A stretch of 64,000 bases of DNA, taken from positions 3,720,001 to 3,784,000 of the forward strand of contig CATNEN010000007.1 in the NCBI GenBank assembly GCA_950097015.1, written 5' to 3'. Position numbers and translations under genes: made by a program. The stretch comes from Macrostomum hystrix. Taxonomy: Eukaryota > Platyhelminthes > Macrostomidae. This document shows positions 37,001 to 49,400 of this stretch, piece by piece; the stretch's first letter is position 1, and every line of letters starts with the position of its first letter. The notes beneath the pieces are model-generated. The model was not told the DNA's origin and made no database searches. It worked only from the letters and a program-made list of their open reading frames with translations.

Positions 37001-40000
37001 TAGTAAGGACTGTAGTAAGGACTGTAGTCATGACTGTAGTAAGGACTGTAGTAAGGACTGTAGTAAGGACTGTAGTAAGGACTGTAGTAAGGACTGTAGT
37101 CATGACTGTAGTAAGGACTGTAGTCATGACTGTAGTAAGGACTGTTGTAAGGACTGTAGTCATGACTGTAGTAAGGACTGTAGTAAGGACTGTAGTCATG
37201 ACTGTAGTAAGGACTGTAGTAAGGACTGTAGTAATGACTGTAGTAAGGACTGTAGTAAGGACTGTAGTCATGACTGTAGTAAGGACTGTAGTAAGGACTG
37301 TAGTCATGACTGTAGTAAGGACTGTAGTAAGGACTGTAGTAAGGACTGTAGTAAGGACTGTAGTCATGACTGTAGTAAGGACTGTAGTAAGGACTGTAGT
37401 AAGGACTGTAGTAAGGACTGTAGTCATGACTGTAGTAAGGACTGTAGTCATGACTGTAGTAAGGACTGTTGTAAGGACTGTAGTCATGACTGTAGTAAGG
37501 ACTGTAGTAAGGACTGTAGTCATGACTGTAGTAAGGACTGTAGTAAGGACTGTAGTCATGACTGTAGTAAGGACTGTAGTCATGACTGTAGTAAGGACTG
37601 TAGTCATGACTGTAGTAAGGACTGTAGTAAGGACTGTAGTAAGGACTGTAGTCATGACTGTAGTAAGGACTGTTGTAAGGACTGTAGTAAGGACTGCAAT
37701 AATTACTGTAGTAAGCGAGAGACGAGCCAGTGTCAATTCAAGGACTACCAAAGTAAGGTATCTACTGTAGTCTTTGTGTCAATTCCATAGAATGATTTCA
37801 TTCTATAGATTATAAACATGGATTACTATATATAGCACAGTTTATAAATAGCATAGGTGCTATAGGGGATGTAGCCTTGAAGGCTGGGAGTTCGAATCCT
37901 GGCTCCATGTGAACATGTCCAAGTCCTTGCATTAAATCAGAGCTGGTCCTTTGCAAAATAGACACATAGTCTATGGCAATGTACTTTTCATTCTCCCTGC
38001 CATTTTTCTTTCCGCAAGTCTTTTTACTCTCAAGTGCCTTTATTTCAGCAATGCACTACGTATGCCTCCATCTGGGTTTACACTGCCTCAGTATCCATCT
38101 ACTCTAGTCACTCTAGTGGTATCAACAAGCTGTTTTAAGACACCGAACAGAACCCAAGGCATGTCAAGGTCCTAATGTCAAGGGGTGTTAGAGATAGTCC
38201 AGTTTTCCTTTGAATACCTTGTGTAAACTTCGTAGTGCGCAAAGAAGGCCATGCTGTGATAGTGCATGTGGCAGAGGTGCCACTCCCAGTGCTCCGTTTG
38301 TCGCAGCGGCAAGAAGTCCCGCGTGCCCTCGTTGGCAACAATGCTGGAGAACCTGAATAAATTGCGGCTGGCGAACGGCCAGTCTGCGCGTGGGACGAGA
38401 GCGGCTTTGTCTTGTAAAGTAATGTAAATGCCGAAATACTCTGCAAGTACTACTTATAGTCGACCAGTTGGCACTTATCACATTTATTGCTTGATATTCT
38501 ATTGTCTTCTAATGTTTTCATCAGCCCATATAACCTCCTTATTAACACTTGCTGTCAATCACCCAACTTCCCCCTCATCATAGATGTGAGCCACCCCCAC
38601 TCCGCCCCTCACCCTGGCTGTGAGCCACCCCATTCCCTTTCCTCCTAACCCTGGCTGTGTGCAACCCCACTCCCACTCCCTTCTCCCTCCCTTCCCACTT
38701 CCTTCCTCCCCACTCACCATGGCTGAGCGCCACCCCACTCCTATTTCCCACCCCCTGGCTGTGAGCCACCCCACTCCCTCCTCACCATGGCTGTGAGCCA
38801 CCCCATTCCCTCTCAACATGGCTGTGAGCCACCCCACTCCCTCTCACCATGTTTGTGCGCAACCCCACTCCCTCCCCGTATCCCCTCCCACCCACTCCCT
38901 TCCCCCAATCTGGCTGGACTCCCCACTCCTATTTCCCACCCGCGCTATTTCCATACTTTTCGCTGGTGGCCAGAAAGCTTACGCGGGTCGTTATTTTTCA
39001 GCTCGAAGGCGACCGGCGAGGCGCACTTTTCCTCCAGCGCGCAGGCCATGTAGTACATGGGAATCCTAGAGATATAGGCCGATGCCTGCAGCGCTTGGGC
39101 ATCTGGCACGAGATCCGGTAGGTCTGCAAGGGGATTTCATTCTCCAATAACCTGACAGAACAAGTATTTGACTCGTGCTTGATTTGACTTGATTTCCTAA
39201 TCATTAACCTGAGGTGCAGGTGACGCCCAGGGCGAGCTGGCTTGACTTGCAAGGCACTCCTTTATTGCTGCCATAGAGAGCACACTGCTCCAACCGAGTC
39301 TCATTGCCCAGACAGTTACCTAGCAACAAATTCTGACGGCTCGAATTCACCAGGCCTTCCAGAACCAGCTCGGAGATTGAGAACTGTGAGAATGTTGACA
39401 GAGAATTCGAAAATGGGTCTGCAACATTCTGTCGGTAGGTTAATAAAAGCATCTTTGAGTAGTCAACTCACCGAGTGCAGAAACCTGCCGTACTCGCCTG
39501 CGCCCAGCTGCCGGCAGATGACGTTGGCCTCGCGAAGTGTGACCGAGTCGATGCAGACTGCACCGGGTGAGCCGTTAGACACCTCGGCCAGGACAGCCAG
39601 AATGCTTCCGGGGCCGAATGGAGCTCCTCTGAGCTTGAACCTTGGCTGCGGGACAGTCAGAAAACGTTGCACACTATCTGAGCACTCTTTCAATCTGAAC
39701 ACTCTTTCACTCTGAGCACTCTTTCACTCTGAGCACTCTTTCAATCTGATCACTCTTTCAATCTGAACACTCTTTCAATCTGAGCACTCTTTCACTCTGA
39801 ACACTCTTTCACTCTGAGCACTCTTTCAATCTGAGCACTCTTTCACTCTGATCACTCTTTCAATCTGAGCACTCTTTCACTCTGATCACTCTTTCACTCT
39901 GATCACTCTTTCACTCTGAGCACTCTTTCAATCTGAACACTCTTTCAATCTGAGCACTCTTTCACTCTGAGCACTCTTTCACTCTGATCACTCTTTCACT

Positions 40001-42233
40001 CTGATCACTCTTTCACTCTGAGCACTCTTTCAATCTGAACACTCTTTCAATCTGCGCACTCTTTCACTCTGAGCACTCTTTCACTCTGAGCACTCTTTCA
40101 ATCTGATCACTCTTTCAATCTGCGCACTCTTTCACTCTGAGCACTCTTTCACTCTGAGCACTCTTTCAATCTGATCACTCTTTCAATCTGAACACTCTTT
40201 CAATCTGAACACTCTTTCAATCTGAGCACTCTTTCACTCTGAGCACTCTTTCACTCTGATCACTCTTTCACTCTGAGCACTCTTTCAATCTATGCACTCT
40301 TTCACTCTGATCACTCTTTCAATCTGATCACTCTTTCACTCTGATCACTCTTTCAATCTGAGCACTCTTTCACTCTGAGCACTCTTTCAATCTGAGCACT
40401 CTTTCACTCTGAGCACTCTTTCAATCTGAACACTCTTTCAATCTGAGCACTCTTTCACTCTGAGCACTCTTTCACTCTGAGCACTATTTCACTCTGATCA
40501 CTCTTTCACTCTGAGCACTCTTTCACTCTGAGCACTCTTTCACTCTGAGCACTCTTTCACTCTGAGCACTCTTTCAATCTGAGCTCTCTTTCACTCTGAT
40601 CACTCTTTCACTCTGATCACTCTTTCACTCTGAGCACTCTTTCAATCTATGCACTCTTTCAATCTGAGCACTCTTTCACTCTGAGCACTCTTTCACTCTT
40701 TCAATTTGAGCAGTTGCCGAGCTGCCTGCTCACCTGAGTGATTGCTTCCAGCCGCTCCTTACTGACAGGCAGTCGCAAGGGGTTCCACGCAGGTGGCGGG
40801 GTTCTGTAGCGACCCATCAGCGAGCAGCGCACTCCTGCGGCTTCGGTGTTGGCGCGACAGTCGTGCTGCCCCAGCTGACGGTGGTGGCAGTCTGTGAGTG
40901 CAGCCTCTCTTCCAGTACATCGGACATCGTCCATGTGCATGATTTCGTCTGTTTGCATGACGTATAATTTAGTATGCATCAAGAACAGTGGGTGAAAAAT
41001 CTAGAACAGTAGGACAAAAATCTAGAACAGTAGGACAAAAATCTAGAACAGTAGGACAAACATCTAGAACAGTAGGACAAACATCTAGAACAGTAGGACA
41101 AACATCTAGAACAGTAGGACAAACATCTAGAACAGTAAGACAAACATCTAGAACAGTAGGACAAACATCTAGAACAGTAAGACAAACATCTAGAACAGTA
41201 GGACAAACATCTAGAACAGTAAGACAAACATCTAGAACAGTAAGACAAACATCTAGAACAGTAGGACAAACATCTAGAACAGTAGGACAAACATCTAGAA
41301 CAGTAGGACAAACATCTAGAACAGTAGGACAAACATCTAGAACAGTAGGACAAACATCTAGAACAATAGGACAAACATCTAGAACAATAGGACAAACATC
41401 TAGAACAGTAGGACAAACATCTAGAACAGTAGGACAAACATCTAGAACAATAGGACAAACATCTAGAACAATAGGACAAACATCTAGAACAGTAAGACAA
41501 ACATCTAGAACAGTAGGACAAACATCTAGAACAGTAGGACAAACATCTAGAACAGTAAGACAAACATCTAGAACAGTAAGACAAACATCTAGAACAGTAA
41601 GACAAACATCTAGAACAGTAGGACAAACATCTAGAACAGTAGGACAAACATCTAGAACAGTAGGACAAACATCTAGAACAGTAAGACAAACATCTAGAAC
41701 AGTAAGACAAACATCTAGAACAGTAAGACAAACATCTAGAACAGTAGGACAAACATCTAGAACAGTAGGACAAACATCTAGAACAGTAAGACAAACATCT
41801 AGAACAGTAAGACAAACATCTAGAACAGTAAGACAAACATCTAGAACAGTAGGACAAGCATCAGATCTGGACAAATGCCAGAGCACTGAGCAGTCGTGTG
41901 CACTCAGAGCCATCACAAGCCGAGCCAGGGCAACTCACCCCTCAACCGTGATCTGTACCGGTTGGCAGTTGAGTAGGCCAGGGCGACTCCAAAGCCAGCC
42001 TGTCGGCAGGCTACCATGGCTGCAGCCAAATTCCATCCATCATCGCAGATGGGTCCCCAGGTGGAGTTGAACAACAGCATCACGGTGCCCTCATTGCTGC
42101 TGTAGCCATCTACCAGTTTGATGGCTGTCGCATCGCCAACAACGTCCTTTGCTGAAACTATGAGGAGACACAGGAGGCTGAGGGGCAACCACTCGGGTTT
42201 GTTAGAAGGTCGTCCTCCTGTACCGGCCTCCAT
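34038..42233 (-). CDS. LOXL: Lysyl oxidase-like protein with two SRCR domains
   Basis: Complete gene, eight minus-strand exons: 42233-41939, 40948-40734, 39645-39472, 39383-39209, 39123-38983, 38383-38218, 34506-34281, 34169-34038; all junctions are GT-AG and in frame, giving 507 residues. A signal peptide ([13 protein letters not shown]) is followed by SRCR 1 (exons 1-2; [23 protein letters not shown]), SRCR 2 (exons 3-4; AVCIDSV, VICRQLG) and a lysyl oxidase domain opening [15 protein letters not shown]. The copper site [13 protein letters not shown] spans 366-378. Lys402 (GHKASFC) and Tyr442 (GCKDVY) match the residues that form the lysine tyrosylquinone cofactor. LOXL enzymes oxidise lysines of collagen and other matrix proteins outside the cell. 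The domain order resembles LOXL2-4 but with two, not four, SRCR domains. Confidence 0.93.
34739..37706. repeat. 12-bp minisatellite, 3.0 kb, in LOXL intron
   Basis: About 247 copies of AAGGACTGTAGT, with scattered CATGACTGTAGT and AAGGACTGTTGT forms. It fills most of the 3.7-kb intron between the copper-site exon and the cofactor-lysine exon. A 2-bp deletion near 36259 is the only phase break noticed. Long open frames on both strands (KDCS, TVVR, TTVL repeats, up to about 1,000 codons) are artefacts of the unit. Confidence 0.98.
37860..37945 (+). mobile_element. SINE head fragment (family B)
   Basis: GATGTAGCCTTGAAGGCTGG, then GGGAGTTCGAATCCTGGCTC and CATGTGAACATGTCCAAGTC, align with the head of the copy at 55188 (GTAGCCTAGC, GATGTTCGATTCGCGACTCC, ATTTGAAC, GTGTCC). 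The body is missing. It sits in the LOXL intron, antisense to the gene. Confidence 0.5.
38565..38900. repeat. Degenerate C-rich tandem repeat in LOXL intron
   Basis: Loosely repeated GTGAGCCACCCCACTCCCTC and CACCATGGCT units of 21 to 31 bp, CT-rich on the plus strand, filling the intron between the first two catalytic-domain exons. Confidence 0.8.
39658..40708. repeat. 17-bp minisatellite in LOXL intron
   Basis: About 61 copies of GAGCACTCTTTCACTCT with CAATCT/CACTCT and GAGC/GATC/GAAC variants. It occupies nearly the whole intron between the two SRCR domains (39646-40733), starting within 15 bp of the exon. Confidence 0.98.
40985..41862. repeat. 21-bp minisatellite in LOXL intron
   Basis: About 41 copies of a 21-bp unit containing CTAGAACAGTAGGACAAACA, with GTAGG/GTAAG/ATAGG variants. 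It fills the intron that splits the first SRCR domain (40949-41938). Confidence 0.98.
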
Positions 42234-42239
42234 TGCACA

Positions 42240-42770
42240 GAGCCTGAATACTGGTTGCCCAGAGTCTAGTCAGAGCACTGTCGGTGAATTGATAGAGGCG
42301 AATTATGCAGCCGAATGAGCCGAGAGAGCCAGGTCCAACTCAGCGAATAGGTGCAACGGAGGGAGGTGGGCGGCCATGCAGAGAAGGAAAGGCCAATCTA
42401 GCTCTCAACAAGCCACGATGCCTTGACGAGTAAAGAACAAACAAAAAACACTGCTCAGACAGAAAGGCACGAAAAATAGTCTGAGTAGTTTGATATTTGA
42501 GCAGAGCCTGAGAGCAGAGCGGCAGTCTGGGGAAAGAGCGACCGAGAGTGTCGGTAATAGCCAGAAATTGTGCTCACAGAATCAATAGAGGCTTGCACAT
42601 TTTTTTCATAGCCTCATCTGCTACTACAGGCTGATGAAATAAAGGTCATCAATCAGCGGTGCCAAGGTGTGCTTCAAATACTAGCATGACTCAGAGCCCG
42701 GTCGACCTGGACTGACTTTCTGACTCGAACTCGAATTCGAACTCATGACCTCTCATTCAGAAGTCTGAAG
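42240..42770. other. LOXL upstream region with SINE remnant
   Basis: Upstream of the LOXL start codon; no clear TATA element was recognised. Near 42725-42790 the minus strand reads ACTTCTGAATGAGAGGTCAT and GAGTTCGAATTCGAG, a B-box-like tRNA-derived SINE remnant similar to the head at 28420. Confidence 0.4.
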
Positions 42771-42804
42771 TTCTAAAAAATGGGCTAGAAGCACCCAAAA
42801 TATC

Positions 42805-43049
42805 ACGAAGTTCCGAAAAAGACAGAGCAGTTCCGAAAAAGACAGAGCAGTTCCGAAAAAGACAGAGCAGTTCCGAAAAAGACAGAGCAGTTCCGAAAAA
42901 GACAGAGCAGTTCCGAAAAAGACAGAGCAGTTCCGAAAAAGACAGAGCAGTTCCGAAAAAGACAGAGCAGTTCCGAAAAAGACAGAGCAGTTCCGAAAAA
43001 GACAGAGCAGTTCCGAAAAAGACAGAGCAGTTCCGAAAAAGACAGAGTA
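42805..43049. repeat. 20-bp minisatellite
   Basis: Twelve essentially identical copies of AGTTCCGAAAAAGACAGAGC in the intergenic space between the divergent LOXL and convertase genes. The perfection suggests recent expansion or homogenisation. Confidence 0.98.
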
Positions 43050-43474
43050 AACTCGTGGAACGGCTTCGTTGTAAATTTTCATCGCGTGCAAATTGTACTA
43101 CCATCAATTAAGTCCGTAATGTTCGTATCGTACGGTTATGGAACCCTTATGTCAGTAGTAAGACGTGATTAAAAATGACGAAATCTTTCAGCGAAAATAT
43201 GGAGGCAGAAATCTCGACTAGATAGTATCTTCCTGCAACATACTACTGACAAGAGTAGAGGAAACGGAAATGCACGACTTGGGGTATGAAGGTAGGTTGA
43301 TGGAAATTGGCGAGAGTTCTTAGCAGTCTCTGGCCAATGGCTGGTAGTCTGGTCCGCCTGGTTATAACCCTGGTTACTGTTCTTAGCTGCGCGAGAAAAG
43401 CCTTGCAAGTGTCACTCACCCATCCCTGTCTCAGCAGCGGCAGCCACGGAACTTAAAGTCTCAGACCCAGCTCA

Positions 43475-46400
43475 ATGACACCCCTGCTCTGCCAGCTGAT
43501 CATTTTGCTAAATATTTTCGTCCTTTCCATCACCGTCGCCGCAACCACTCCAGTTGTTGGCGGCAACTTCGCGCCGTATTGGGCAGTTGAGGTGGCCGGC
43601 GGACCACCGGTTGCCATGGCAATCGCTAAACGGCGCGGATTTGAATTTCTGGGAGAGGTATGTAAGAGTGAGAAGCAGTTGATATTTTTTTCTAAAAAGC
43701 TGAGCTCGAAAGTCCTGATTCGTCAGGATTTGGCGACCCACTGGTTTCACAGAGGCCTCCTCAAATTCGAGCTCAAATTTGTAGATGGAGGCCTTGATCG
43801 TACATTGCGCACTTTCTGCTCAAGAGAAGTTTGACAACGGTGTACACAAGACTGGCGCTGAAATTCTCAAATTGTATGATACGATAACCATGATCCACCA
43901 ATTGGCGCCAAGTTTAAATTTTAGTCGCTGGAAAATATATTGAACAGAATTTCTTGTCTAAAGTTCATGGACCTCGATGTCGGAGACCTGTGACAGTTGC
44001 AGAAGCCAACATCATTGCCTAGCTGGCAAGTTTGAGTGGGTCACTGCTAAACTAAACTAAAACACTCACTGTCTCTGATTCACCAACACTCACTGTCGCT
44101 GATTCACCAACACTCACTGTCTCTGATTCACCAGCACTCACTGTCTCTGATTCACCAACACTCACTGTCTCTGATTCACCAGCACTCACTGTCTCTGATT
44201 CACCAACACTCACTGTCTCTGATTCACCAACACTCACTGTCGCTGATTCACCAACACTCACTGTCGCTGATTCACCAACACTCACTGTCTCTGATTCACC
44301 AGCACTCACTGTCTCTGATTCACCAACACTCACTGTCGCTGATTCACCAACACTCACTGTCTCTGATTCACCAGCACTCACTGTCTCTGATTCACCAACA
44401 CTCACTGTCTCTGATTCACCAACACTCACTGTCTCTGATTCACCAACACTCACTGTCTCTGATTCACCAGCACTCACTGTCTCTGATTCACCAACACTCA
44501 CTGTCTCTGATTCACCAGCACTCACTGTCTCTGATTCACCAACACTCACTGTCGCTGATTCACCAACACTCACTGTCTCTGATTCACCAACACTCACTGT
44601 CTCTGATTCACCAACACTCACTGTCCCTGATTCACCAGCACTCACTGTCTCTGATTCACCAACACTCACTGTCCTTAAGTCACCAACCCTCACTGTCTCT
44701 GATTCACCAACACTCACTGTCGCTGATTCACCAACACTCACTGTCTCTGATTCACCAACCCTCACTGTCTCTGATTCACCAACACTCACTGTCTCTGATT
44801 CACCAGCACTCACTGTCTCTGATTCACCAACACTCACTGTCTCTGATTCACCAACACTCACTGTCTCTGATTCACCAGCACTCACTGTCTCTGATTCACC
44901 AGCACTCACTGTCTCTGATTCACCAACACTCACTGTCTCTGATTCACCAACACTCACTGTCTCTGATTCACCAACACTCACTGTCTCTGATTCACCAACA
45001 CTCACTGTCTCTGATTCACCAGCACTCACTGTCTCTGATTCACCAACACTCACTGTCTCTGATTCACCAGCACTCACTGTCTCTGATTCACCAGCACTCA
45101 CTGTCTCTGATTCACCAACACTCACTGTCTCTGATTCACCAACACTCACTGTCTCTGATTCACCAGCACTCACTGTCTCTGATTCACCAGCACTCACTGT
45201 CTCTGATTCACCAACACTCACTGTCCTTAAGTCACCAACCCTCACTGTCTCTGATTCACCAACACTCACTGTCGCTGATTCACCAACACTCACTGTCTCT
45301 GATTCACCAACCCTCACTGTCTCTGATTCACCAACACTCACTGTCTCTGATTCACCAGCACTCACTGTCTCTGATTCACCAACACTCACTGTCTCTGATT
45401 CACCAACACTCACTGTCTCTGATTCACCAGCACTCACTGTCTCTGATTCACCAGCACTCACTGTCTCTGATTCACCAACACTCACTGTCTCTGATTCACC
45501 AGCACTCACTGTCTCTGATTCACCAACACTCACTGTCTCTGATTCACCAGCACTCACTGTCTCTGATTCACCAGCACTCACTGTCTCTGATTCACCAGCA
45601 CTCACTGTCTCTGATTCACTTGCTCAAATCTCTGAAGTAAAATTGATATGCAAAATAGGTGTAGTTAGTAATTAATTAGTAAAAATGTGGCGCACAGTCA
45701 TCCTTTTTAAGGGGGCCAATCTGTGGCTCGAACACTCAAGCTGGTTCGTTTTAGCACGGCTTTGTGTACGCGAGCTTGTAGCCAAGTTTTGGAAGAAGGC
45801 GTACAGCTCTGGCTGATAGTCTAGACCAGAAATTTTCGTCTGCTTTTAAAAATGTAAAAGTTAAATAAAGCAAGAAAGAAAGCTGTAGACGAACACAGCT
45901 GGCTGTGTTGCGGCAAAGTGCGGCCACACTACGCGATTGCAGATTAATTTGTTGAAATTCGGCAAAAAATATTTCCATGCGTAGATTGGGCTTCTATTTA
46001 TTAAAGTGATTGGGAAATTCTGCCTCTGAAGCTGAATAGTAGGTGAAGTGGAATATCACTTCAGCTTAAGCCATTCGCATGTCCCACACAAGCAGTTCCT
46101 GAACAATGGACACACATGGACACACGAATGGACACACATGGACACACGAATGGACACACATGGACACACGGCTTTCTGTGCTGAGGGCTACCTCATAAAG
46201 CTGTCACGAATTGCCTTGGCATTCGGATTACAGTTCCGTATAGGCATCTTTTTTGTTTCTGAAAAATGTATCCGACTTGTGTTACATATCTGTGTCACAT
46301 ACTTTCCGTGACTCGCCAACAGCACAAACACTCCGAATGGCCACTTGGGACCAGCGCTGATGCCCTTGAAGTTGGTGCAAGCTTCCAATGGCACGACCTT

Positions 46401-49400
46401 CATTGAGCTGAAGCAATGTTTCAGAACCCTGCAACTACATGTCTTCATCTGTGGAAGTATGCAGTCGCCAAACGGTTACACAATGCTGCTTTGACAGCGA
46501 CCTCTTCCTGTGCCTGTCATTTCTCAATATATTATCAGTCCTGGCCTGCATGACTTCCTTGTGTTCACAATGCAACTCTCTGCAGCTGCGTAACGGGGCA
46601 CAGTTTGTTGGTTGCTGCGCCTGACATCCAATTTGTCCTGTGCTGACAAAAGTGCTGCCCATGGCCGAAGTTTATAGGGCCAACTGAACTGTCTCGCAGA
46701 GGACAGCCAGCAGGACTGGAGACTGTCCAAAACAGTACTGCCAAGTAGATAGATGCAGTTGCAATGTTTAACAGCAGGCTCAAGTTGCACAAGGCGGAAA
46801 CACATTGTCGAAGAACAAGTTTTTGTACCAGCGTTGATACAGATCTGCATGTGTTCTGCTGCCCTGCGCAGATGCTGGAGCATTTTTATGCAGTTAATAT
46901 ACGAGTTAAAACTTGTAATTTTGTTACTAATGAAATTTCTGCATTAGCAATTAGCAGTTTTTTAAGATTATTTCTAGCAACACAAAGATAGTGCCATTAA
47001 AATGCAGATTATCGCTGCTTTCGTTATCTCTGAACCACGGGATTCTATTGTACGAGTGGATTTTGGTCAATCCTGGGATCAGAACATACTCGTATATTGC
47101 TTCATAATCTTCCGAATTCAAATTTCATGGCTATATATGGGCAGACATTTTTTCGCTTCCAGCAATAAAAATAAATCAGCGCCTAAATTGCGTGCGGCAT
47201 GATAATAATTATAACAATAAATTCCTAAGTAATATAGGTTTTTTATCATCCAATATTTCTGCATTGTATATACAGTTTGACAATTAGTTTCTACTCGTAT
47301 TTAGGCGATTTTTCGCTACAAATTTAATGCCGCAGGGTTTTCGAAAACATATAGTTTTTTTCTTAACAAATTTTGAAGTTAAATTTGAACTATGTTAAGT
47401 AACATAAAATTTTGTTTGAATAAAAAATGTTTTTTTAAACTAATAGTGCAATATACGAGCATATAATATAGTACAATATTTATATAAAGTGACAATTTAA
47501 ATTAATATAAATTTATCAGCGTCCCGACTCATCATCAAGTAATTATAATGCACAAGTTAGGCACTTGACTTGACTTAGCTGCAGGGGGCATCCTTCGGAT
47601 GCAGCGGGGAGGCGTTGCCGCCCATTCCGCTAGCCCCTGGCGACCACGGGCAACTAAAGCTGCGGTGTCGTGCAGGGGGATCCGGTGATGCCGGCGTCCG
47701 CAGCGCGGTCCTCCTTCGGAGTGTCCAGGAGGTCGAGAGTTGCTCGCCCGGTGGCCCTTAGGTAACGGATGAGCTGGCAGATGTTCTCAGGCCTGAAAAC
47801 GTCGGGGAGATCCGGGTTTGGGCCGAGATAGGTGAGCCTGTCCTGAGTGAAGGCGGGGCAGTCGCAAATAAAATGCTCTGCATCCTAAACGTAGGAGAGG
47901 CAGAAGGGGCATTCCTCACTGCGGATTTTGCCTTGCAGGAAGCGGTGCCTGGCGAAACAGCCATGGCCAGAGAGGGCCATGGTAACTGCCCTGATGTCCC
48001 TGCGGTTAAGTCCAAAGCAGGGCTTTGCGAAGGGCAGTGGAGGGACAAGGAACAGCAGCGCGAGACTGCTGACAATCGGCGGTATTGATCCACCTGTCCT
48101 TGTGCTTTGAGACCACCCACTGGTTAATCCGAGTGTTGACGACGGCGGTAGGGGTAGAGACCGCAGGCACGGGGCCAAAAAGCGAACTCGTCGAACCGGC
48201 CGTGGCGAGGCTGTCGGCCAATTCGTTACCAGGGTGGCCTTGACAGGTGGCAGGAACAACGGATTCTAACTGGTTGGTCTGGCGCTTCATAGATTCCGCA
48301 AAGGCCGTCCAGTCAGTATTCCGGGCGTTCCTTTTCCACATGCAGAATACCAGGCTTGGAGTAGGAGCTTTGCAACCGGAAGCGAATGAAGCGATGGTCA
48401 GACAGAGATTCTTCTTCGTCCCACACCTGCCAGTCTCTGATCAGAGGGATCAGGCCCTGAGAGGCGAGGGTGGCGTCAAGGACCTCCGTCCATCGCCCAT
48501 TGTCAAAGGTGGGTGTGCCACCCGAGTTGCAGAACTCAATATTGGTGGTGCAGATGTAGGCAAGGAGATCCTCGCCTCTGCAGTTTGAAGTAACACTGCC
48601 CCAGTGGGTGTGGTGGGCATTTATGTCGCCTGCCACCAGCAGCTCAAAGTCGCGGTCTGAGCAGTAATCCACGAGGGAAGTGAGACTGGGCGGAACCACA
48701 GGACCGTCACCAGGAATGTAGATAGAGGCGATGATGACGGTGCGGTTCGGGAGAATATGGTTGGTTTGGATGACACAGAGATCTTTGTCAGAGAGGTCTG
48801 GTCTATGCCAAGCTTTGAGATTGGTAGTCGCGAACACAGCAGCCCTGGGGTTTTGGGGCATGAAAAAACTGTCAAAACCTGCAGGAATGTTCGGAATCTT
48901 ACCTTTCTTCGTCCAGGGCTCCTGGAGGAGGATGATGCCCGGTTTTACGAAGTCCACCACACGCGCCAGGTTGGTCGAGGCCGCGATGCAGTGGTGCAGT
49001 TTCAGCTGCAGGAAGCTCACCCCAGGAGGGGCGGTCCGTGCGGCTATCTGCTGGCCTACGGCGAGTTGTTCAGGAGAGATTCCTCGTCCTCGCCGGTGTT
49101 TTGCCCGAGCTCCATCGGTTCCTCCTGAATCGGATCCAGAGCCGAGGCTGGGGCTGCCGCAACAGCGGCGTCCGTATCCTCAGCCCGGTTTTCCGCCGGG
49201 GGTTCCGATGGACATTGGGCCGGGTGGTGCTGCGGTGGCGTCCTCTGTTGGGGTCCGGCAGCTGTTTGGCGCGCTGAGTCAGGCCAGTGCGGATGGTGTT
49301 GCGGGCGGGTTTCCGGCCCTTACCACGTCCGCCTGTCGCTGCGGCTCTCGCGGCTTTGCCCCTGATAGGATCCGCATCCTCGGAGTGGTCGTGACGGTCA

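Noticed and set aside
34764-37790. Open frames of up to about 1,000 codons across 34.7-37.8 kb
   Set aside because: They read a 12-bp repeat with no stop codon inside an intron of the minus-strand LOXL gene; similar frames exist on both strands.
43977-44040. Degenerate SRCR-like peptide (VAEANIIA)
   Set aside because: Resembles the LREANVIC segment of the neighbouring LOXL gene, but contains a stop and is too short to support a duplicated exon.
44052-45605. 517-codon minus-strand frame with Ser/Glu/Thr repeats, like a mucin or adhesin
   Set aside because: It is entirely the 24-bp array in convertase intron 1, has no signal peptide or unique flanking coding sequence, and follows from a unit length divisible by three.
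46188-46983. Protein-like frames on both strands in convertase intron 1
   Set aside because: No family motif, no splice-consistent neighbours; overlapping frames on both strands are equally plausible.
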